A stretch of DNA of 64,000 bases. Source: Clavulina sp. PMI_390. Its lineage: Eukaryota > Basidiomycota > Agaricomycetes > Cantharellales > Hydnaceae. Positions 57,270 to 64,000 of this stretch are shown here, piece by piece. Made by a program: the position numbers and the translations under genes. The notes beneath the pieces are model-generated. The model had not been told where the DNA came from and did no database searches. It saw nothing but the letters and a program-made list of their open reading frames with translations. Location of the stretch: assembly GCA_015039315.1 (NCBI GenBank), contig WIDE01000023.1, positions 328,361-392,360 on the forward strand, given 5' to 3'. Positions within the stretch are counted from its first letter, which is position 1, and the number at the start of each line of letters is the position of its first letter.

Positions 57270-57740
57270 GACGAGGATGCAAGCACTACTGTACCATTAC
57301 CTGTAGGGATCCAAGTCGACATCTTATGATTCACCTCATTCAGGCCGTTTGCCTTCGCTCAGAACTCCCTGCTTCCAGCTGCAATATACGTATCGTCTAA
57401 TTTTGGATGGTATCTGCTCCGTATGGTAGAGCATATCATATAATGCCATGCTCCAGATTCATCGAAACATGAACCGAACCTCCGCTTCGGAGACAACTGC
57501 ATGTCAAGCTTCCATTTACTGCCGGCAGACTTGGATCCGTAAATCATAAGGAGATTCTTGAGGCTTTGTGAATGAAAATACACGGTGTTGGATGTTGGAT
57601 TGCAAGTCAATTCTGGAAGGAGGGTGGCTGAGCTTCGATTGTTTGTCTCAAGGCGCTCGTAAAGCTGCTCCAAACAACGCCACACTCCTCACTTCTTTTC
57701 TCTGGCCCGATTCGTTTCGACAGCAGTCTGAAGACCATCT
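57270..57740. other. Intergenic region
   Basis: About 470 bp between eIF3k and MTR4 on the same strand. It holds the 3' end of one and the promoter of the other. No TATA box, repeat or RNA gene was recognised. Confidence 0.45.
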
Positions 57741-60700
57741 ATGGACGATCTTTTTGACTTCTCTGGTGGTGCAGAGACTATTGCTGCGGGATCAAATCTC
57801 AAACGCAGAGCAAATAATGACAAACCAGCTTCGTCTGAGCCTTCCAATGGCAGACATGATGCCGATGAAGAAATGGAAAATGGAGAATCAGACTCTTCAG
57901 ACGATGGCACTTCTCAAACGAATGGCGCGGGGCCCTCCCGTCCACGAAAACGTGCAAGAAAGCATGAGCCTGCGCCCGTAGTTCTCGATGAGGTCGCCAC
58001 TGAAGTCAAACGAGAGGTTCCTGTTGATACTGGTCTCACTGGAGAAACAGATGATCAAGCTGGTGCAGCATTGACCCTGACCCATCAGGTCCGTAGCATT
58101 TGTAATGCACCCGTTTTTTGAGCCAGGATGACTGACTCGACGTGCGCGCGGTTAGGTCAGACACCAAGTCGCAGTACCTCCAGGATATCCATACGTCCCG
58201 ATCTCCAAACACGTATCACCTCCGGAGCCCGCTCGTGTCTACCCTTTCAAACTCGATCCATTCCAACAAGTCTCTGTTCATGCCATTGAGCGGAACGAGT
58301 CAGTCCTCGTTTCCGCGCACACCTCCGCTGGAAAAACTGTGGTGGCTGAATATGCCATCGCTCAAGCTCTGAAAAATAAGCAGCGTGTAATCTATACTAG
58401 TCCTATCAAGGTGAATATATGTGGTTTTCGTCCTGTATAGCGCAATGAGTGGCTTTCCCTGACAGTCGTTTGGAAGGCTTTGAGCAATCAGAAATACCGA
58501 GAGATGCTCGCTGAGTTCGGTGATGTCGGTCTGATGACTGGCGATGTCACAATAAATCCGACCGCATCATGTCTGGTGATGACCACTGAGGTTCGTAGCA
58601 AATCTTCCTTCGCTCGCGATATATATGTTAAGCATCCTCCTGAACAGATTCTTCGATCAATGCTGTATCGTGGTTCAGAAATTGTTCGAGAAGTTGCATG
58701 GGTTATTTTTGATGAAATCCACTATATGCGAGATAAAGGTGAGCTCAGCATTCAGCGAGCGTAAATTTTGAATCTAATCTATACTTTCAGAACGGGGTGT
58801 CGTCTGGGAGGAAACCCTGATCCTACTACCCCACACGGTTCGCTACGTTTTCCTTTCTGCCACCATCCCCAACGCGATGCAGTTTGCAGAATGGATTTGC
58901 AAAGCACATGACCAACCCTGCCACGTTGTTTACACCGACTTCCGGCCCACTCCTCTCCAGCACTTCCTATTCCCTGCTGGTGGCGATGGCATATACATGG
59001 TTGTAAATGAGAAGGCGGAGTTCAAGGAAGATAACTTCCAGAAGGCAATGGGGATGCTTTCCGAGAAGCAGGGCGAGGATCCAGCAAGCGTAACTTCTGG
59101 GAGAAACAAAAAAGGGAAGACTAAGAAGGGGGGAACCAAAGGTGAAACGATTCTCCGCTATCTTGTTTTAGAGCTAACACTCAACAACGTTAGGCCCTTC
59201 GGACATCTACAAGATTGTCAAAATGATCATCGCCAAGAACTACAATCCCGTCATCATCTTCTCTTTCTCAAAACGTGATTGTGAGGCTTTGGCTCTACAG
59301 ATGGCAAAGATTGAGTGCACAACATCGGACGAGTCTGCCATGGTAGAGAAGGTTTTTGCAAACGCCCTCAATGCACTCGCGCCCGAGGATCAAAAGCTCC
59401 CGCAAATCAACCAGCTCCTCCCGCTGCTCAAGCGTGGGATTGGCATCCATCATGGAGGACTTTTGCCTATTCTCAAAGAGGTCATCGAGATTCTCTTCCA
59501 GGAGGGCCTCATTAAGGTGCTCTTTGCCACGGAGACGTTCTCAATCGGGCTCAACATGCCTGCAAAGACTGTTGTCTTCACCTCTGTGCGCAAGTTTGAT
59601 GGGAAAGACTTCCGCGATCTATCTTCCGGTGAATACATCCAAATGTCTGGGCGTGCAGGACGTCGTGGGCTTGACGACCGTGGTGTCGTGATCATGATGG
59701 TTGATGAGAAAATTGAGCCGAGTGCGGCACAAAGGATGGTCAAGGGCGAGGCGGATCGGCTTGACTCGGCGTTCCACCTCGGATACAATATGATCCTCAA
59801 TCTGATGAGGGTCGAGGGTGTGAGTCCCGAGTATATGCTCGAGCGCTGCTTTTTCCAGTTCCAAAGTCAAACTGATGTTCCTCAACTTGAAGAAGGTACG
59901 GTCTTGCTGTTACGTCATATCTCCCATTTCTCACATTATCACAACCCCAAGAGCTACGACGAACGGAAGAAGAGAAGAAGGCGATTGTTGTTCCGGATGA
60001 GGAAAATGTGGCCGACTACTATGAGATCAGAAAGCAGCTCGATGAACTCAGCAAGGACGTCCGAGAGGTAATAACTCACCCAAATTATTCCCTACCATTC
60101 CTCAACCCAGGCAGGTTGGTGTTTATCAATCATGCAGGTGTGGATTATGGGTGGGGCGTTATCATCGGGCAGCAAAAGAAGGCTCCACTTAACAAGGCAT
60201 GTGCTACTCGATTGATTTCTCGGTGCTCGATATCCAATATATTTATCTACGCGATACCCCCTCATACCTCCCCTCCCTTAGACAAAGGGACTCGCACCGA
60301 ATCCCGAATTTGACGATCATCCTCAAAATCAATACATTATCGACGTCCTTGTCAACGTTCACTTAAACTCGTCCTCTGGGGGCCCCAAAGACAAACACGG
60401 CAATTCTGCTGTACCTGTAGGTGTCAAACCTTGTGCACCTGGGGAAAAGGGGGAGCCCGTCATTTTGCCCGTACTATTAGCGACGGTCGATAAGATTTCA
60501 TCAGTACGGCTGCATGCGCCGAAAGACTTGAGGCCCATGAGTGCGCGCGAGACGCTTTGGAAGGCGGTATTGGAGGTGCAGAAAAGGTTCAATGGTGCAT
60601 TCCCTCTCTTGGACCCAGTGAAGAATATGAATATCAGCGACAAAATGTTCCAAGACCTCGTTTGGGTGCGTTATATCTGCCTTCTCATGGTCTCCGAACA

Positions 60701-62264
60701 GGACCAAAGATCGTGTGCTGATTGCGCTTTCGTCGGTGTTTGCAGAAAATTGATGCGCTTGAGAAGCGCCTTACCCAGAATCCAGTCACTTCCTCCCCGC
60801 GTGTCGCCGAGCTTTACAATTTATATTCCTCAAAGCAAGACATCGCTATGCAGATCAAGGCCGTGAAGAAGAAGATCCAAGCGACACACGAGGTACTTCA
60901 AATGGACGAGCTCAAGGCGCGCAAGCGCGTGCTTCGCCGGCTGGGCTTCACGACAGCTGACGATGTCGTGGAGATGAAGGGTCGCGTGGCGTGCGAGATC
61001 TCCACCGGGGACGAGCTACTGTTGACCGAGATGGTGTTTAATGGCGTGTTCAATACGCTGGAGCCGGAATATTGCGCGGCACTGTTGAGCTGCTTTGTCT
61101 TTTCTGAGAAAGTGAGTAATCTTGTAACTCATTATGGTTTATTGCTGTGATCTCTTTTCTCCTACTTGCTTGATCTCTGCTTTGCTGGGGCATCTCTCAC
61201 TTTTCTATTCATCTGATGGGTTGGATATTACGGAAACTCATGCCGCTCTCAATTACGCTCACTTCCCGATAGTCCGAACAGCTTACCAAGCTAAGTGAAG
61301 ACTTCCAGACACCCCTCCGCCAGATGCAAGAAATGGCGCGACGGATAGCAAAAGTGTCCAAGGAAGTGAAGCTTCCGATTGTAGAAGATGAGTATGTGGC
61401 ATCCTTCAAGGTTGAAATGATGGAAGCTGTCGTACAGTGGTGCCGTGGTGCCTCATTCAATGATATCTGCAAGGTGCGTCCGGTCGGTCGTCTCTCCCAC
61501 CCTTCTCGCTGGGTCGTTTTCGCTGCCCTCGGGCATTCTTTCCCTTCTCGCCGCCCGAGTGTTTCGTTTGATCCATGTGATATGCACGTCGCATCCGCAC
61601 GTCTCTTGCAGTTGTGACTTGGCGTGGCGGGCACAACTTCATTCAAATCTGAAAGAGTGCGGAAGTCCATGGGGTGCCTGGCCCCTCTGACCATCGTACC
61701 GGGGTCCAAACCCCGCGGGGTGTTGCATTCGGTAGCTTTGTATTTCCCCGCACCCGCACCTGCACCCACGCGATTTGGGCCTTTAATCCGCGCTGCGTGG
61801 CACGTTACTGCTGTCATCAGAATTATCGGTGCCATTCGTCGTGCTTCGCAATAAAGCCCCTCTATTTTGCGTGCCCTCCACGCCGCTCCCCAATCTCAAT
61901 GCCTATTCCCATTCTGTCATTCTACCTTTCTTCTTCGTCTTCTTTCTCTCACCCGAACTTGTCTCCGCTATTATCGAGTCCATCACCTGACGTTCTAACA
62001 CTCCCCTGAACCTCTCTTCTCTCGCTCTCGCATGGTCCAAAATTACTTTTCGTGCCTGCTTACGTTCATGAATTGCTGCAGCTCACGGACCAATTCGAGG
62101 GCTCGCTCATTCGAGTCTTCCGGCGGCTGCAGGAGCTGATTCGACAGATGACGATGGCGGCCAAGGCGATCGGAAACTCGGAGCTGGAGGAAAAGTTCAA
62201 GCGCTCCTCAGAGATGCTCGAGAGGCCGAACTCTGTCATCTTCTGTTCGTCCCTGTATTTGTAA
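57741..62264 (+). CDS. MTR4: MTR4 (DOB1) DExH-box RNA helicase of the nuclear exosome
   Basis: Eleven exons join in frame: 57741-58088, 58156-58410, 58477-58590, 58648-58738, 58791-59141, 59194-59895, 59952-60196, 60282-60665, 60746-61111, 61273-61473 and 62082-62264, giving 1,079 residues. After an acidic/basic N-terminal tail come motif I ([15 protein letters not shown]), [10 protein letters not shown], the DEIH box ([11 protein letters not shown]), LSATIPN and motif VI ([15 protein letters not shown]). The arch/KOW insert has [20 protein letters not shown]. The C-terminal helical domain ends [17 protein letters not shown]4 unwinds RNA for the nuclear exosome and TRAMP in rRNA, snoRNA and decay pathways. 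Intron 7 (60197-60281) begins with GC. Intron 10 is 608 bp, about ten times the others. Confidence 0.96.
61474..62081 (+). other. Exceptionally long intron of MTR4
   Basis: Starts GTGCGT and ends TGCAG, splitting the conserved run [20 protein letters not shown]. The first part is C/T-rich, then GC-rich with a strong hairpin around 61699-61715 (gggg/cccc stem, loop tccaaa). The second part (61890-62020) is again C/T-rich. No open frame with a known domain is present. Confidence 0.75.
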
Positions 62265-63392
62265 TGCGGCGGTTGGGATGGGCTGCGATGGGAGCAACGC
62301 CCTGACTGTGGTGGTTCACCATCATCATCATACGTCGGTCTGCAGAAGGGCGCCATCGCGTGGTTTGGTCCGCGTACGTACTACTCGGGGTACCTGGAAA
62401 ATGACATTCATGATCTACGAAATATACTTGTAATATTGGAACGGTCTCCCTTGATGATATCTTTCTTGCGTTACTACATTTTATATCTAGTGTGTTTAGA
62501 TGGCGCTCACTCTCAATCGCAGGGAACCTTGATGATCTGCTGACGTATTGCCATGTATAGGGGGTGCCTTGCTGGCAACAATAAATATTAATCAAAAGTG
62601 TTGCTGAGGCATAAGGTCGAGTCTATGGAACTATTGCCTCGATTGTATCAGATTGTGATCTCGGGACGTCGTGGGTAGAATAGCCGTGCACAAATCCTTC
62701 ACACGTGACAATATCAAGCTGAGGGAGGAGTGACCCCATCTAGGCGCTGGAAGCTTTGCAAAAAGCACCGATTGGGAGAATGGGGATCAAAAACCGTTCC
62801 GAATGAACTAGAATGGCGAAGAGCTGATCAGGAATGGGGTTCCCGCAGATGAATCACGAGGACGGCGAAACGAAAGCCAAGGAGGGTTAATTAGCACGAA
62901 AAAAAATGATCGATGAGATGTATGGAACATTACCTGAGGCTCATTGCGTGATTTTCATGGGAAAGGTTATTCCCGTCCTGGAAATGGCGGGTCCGTCAGT
63001 TGGGATGAAAAGGTGCTGGCAGGCAAACGCCAAGGAGGCGCCGATAAATAATGTATTACAATCTCATAGTTGCAAAGAGGGAAGTAATAACTCATTCGGG
63101 TTTGAATCATGGTGATGTCGGTTTCTGTTTTATTTTTATTCTATCGAGGAGAACTGCGGGAGGGCCGGCATGGCTATTTCCCCGCAAACTATGGCGCAGT
63201 CAAAGGGACTAGAATGATGGAAAGGCAATCCATTTCTCGAGGGTCAAGTTGATATATAGACCACAACCCGCTATTGAATAGGCTCCCCGATATGGAACAA
63301 GGCTCGCACGAGTCGACCTTCCTCTCTCAACTTTGGCTTCTCGCTGGTCGGTCTGCGTCCTACCATCAGCGTACTCGCTAACACACGCCCCG
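62265..63392. other. Intergenic region, about 1.1 kb
   Basis: It runs from the MTR4 stop to the start of the Zn2Cys6 gene. The first part is the 3' untranslated region of MTR4. An A-rich stretch (cacgaaaaaaaatg) sits at 62896-62909. Short open frames have no recognisable content. Confidence 0.45.
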
Positions 63393-64000
63393 ATGGCAGT
63401 CTCTGCGGCCGACAAGGAGGTCAGCGAAGACGGTCCTAAGGCTCGCAAGGTCACAAACGGTTAGTCCTCGTCTCTCATTCGCCCGACGGTCATTGCTCGT
63501 CCCCTCGTTGCCGCCGGGACCAAGAACGCTGAGCGAAACGAAACTTCTCTTTTGCGTCCAACGATAATCCGACTCTGTCGACTTATATCTCGACTTTCTT
63601 GTGGCTCTGGCTTGCCGCTACCCTGTTCCAAAACTCCCGACTCTGCGCCTGCCTGTCAATCTGTGTCACTCTGGTTTCTGGCTCTTGGGGTGGACTCGAT
63701 GACCAACTACAGCTTGTGACTCATGCCGCGCAAAAAGACAAAAAGTCAGCCCAAGTCCATGCATTTGCCTCGTAGCTCCCTACCGATCCTTTTACCTATG
63801 TCTTACCCAACTTTACTCATTCGATCTTTCTCTCTTTCGTTCTCGGGAACTCCTCTCCTGTCATTACCACGGCACCCCATGACCCACCCGCGATTTGTGC
63901 TGGTAGTGTGACGGCGAGACACCTTGTCGTGCATGCCGCGAGCTCAGCATCGACTGCACCTACTCTCGTCAGGCAAGGCGCCGAGGGCCGCCGTTGGGAT
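63393..64000 (+). CDS. Zn(II)2Cys6 transcription factor, N-terminal fragment (cut by window end)
   Basis: Three exons are visible: 63393-63459 (MAVSAADKEVSEDGPKARKV), 63713-63744 and 63907 to the window edge. Joined, they give ACDSCRAKRQK then CDGETPCRACRELSIDCTYS. This is a perfect C-x2-C-x6-C-x5-C-x2-C-x6-C binuclear zinc cluster, the DNA-binding domain of fungal Gal4-type regulators. It is followed by the basic stretch RQARRRGPP. Two introns cut the cluster region, one exactly before the third Cys. The first intron is 253 bp, longer than most here. The rest of the protein lies outside the window, so target genes cannot be guessed. Confidence 0.88.

Noticed and set aside
61699..61715. tRNA-like hairpin (gggg tccaaa cccc) in the MTR4 intron
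   Set aside because: The loop has six bases and lacks the TTCRANY sequence on either strand. No matching acceptor, D or anticodon arms were found.

Overview
The window is nuclear DNA of a filamentous basidiomycete, most likely an Agaricomycete. Genes carry many short GT-AG introns of about 50-70 bp, both strands are used, there is a five-enzyme AROM fusion, and one kinase belongs to the fungal-specific FunK1 type. The overall style resembles Rhizoctonia/Ceratobasidiaceae, but that assignment is inference. I found no prokaryotic features, CRISPR array, rRNA, confident tRNA or recognisable transposon. Most genes are conserved housekeeping genes. For ten of them I worked out exon joins that keep the reading frame and restore family motifs.

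Layout. 54-4827 (-): multi-KH RNA-binding protein. 6973-10162 (-): FunK1-type kinase, divergent from 10352-12495 (+): SNF5/SFH1 chromatin-remodelling subunit. 13352-16244 (-): Ser/Thr-rich single-pass membrane protein. 16766-17934 (-): cyclophilin H-type isomerase, divergent from 18382-20492 (+): AVT1-like amino acid transporter. 22203-25019 (+): second Ser/Thr-rich membrane protein, related to the first. 25735-27030 (+): class I SAM methyltransferase. 27565-29939 (-): RBM39/CC1-like splicing factor, divergent from 30183-30876 (+): RidA-family deaminase. 31280-34811 (+): third secreted/anchored Ser/Thr-rich protein. 35228-40741 (+): Urb2/Npa2-like ribosome biogenesis factor. 40971-46194 (+): AROM.

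Right part. 46292-50996 (-): uncharacterised multi-pass membrane protein, divergent from 51154-51372 (+): tiny one-helix protein, possibly Tom6. 52224-53997 (+): 3-ketoacyl-CoA thiolase. 54367-56036 (-): WDR5/Swd3, divergent from 56268-57269 (+): eIF3k. 57741-62264 (+): MTR4 RNA helicase. 63393 to the right edge (+): truncated Zn2Cys6 transcription factor.

Functionally, many genes serve RNA and chromatin: KH protein, SNF5, cyclophilin H, RBM39, Urb2, WDR5, eIF3k and MTR4. The rest cover metabolism (shikimate pathway, beta-oxidation, RidA, methyltransferase) and the cell surface (three Ser/Thr-rich membrane proteins). No clearly new system is visible. The best leads are the paired surface proteins with a shared C-terminal motif, three GC-AG introns, a thiolase with both a presequence-like N-terminus and a C-terminal SKM, a cyclophilin with Trp replaced by Phe in its drug-binding site, a 608-bp intron in MTR4, and an identical TCACGTGA octamer in two divergent promoters.
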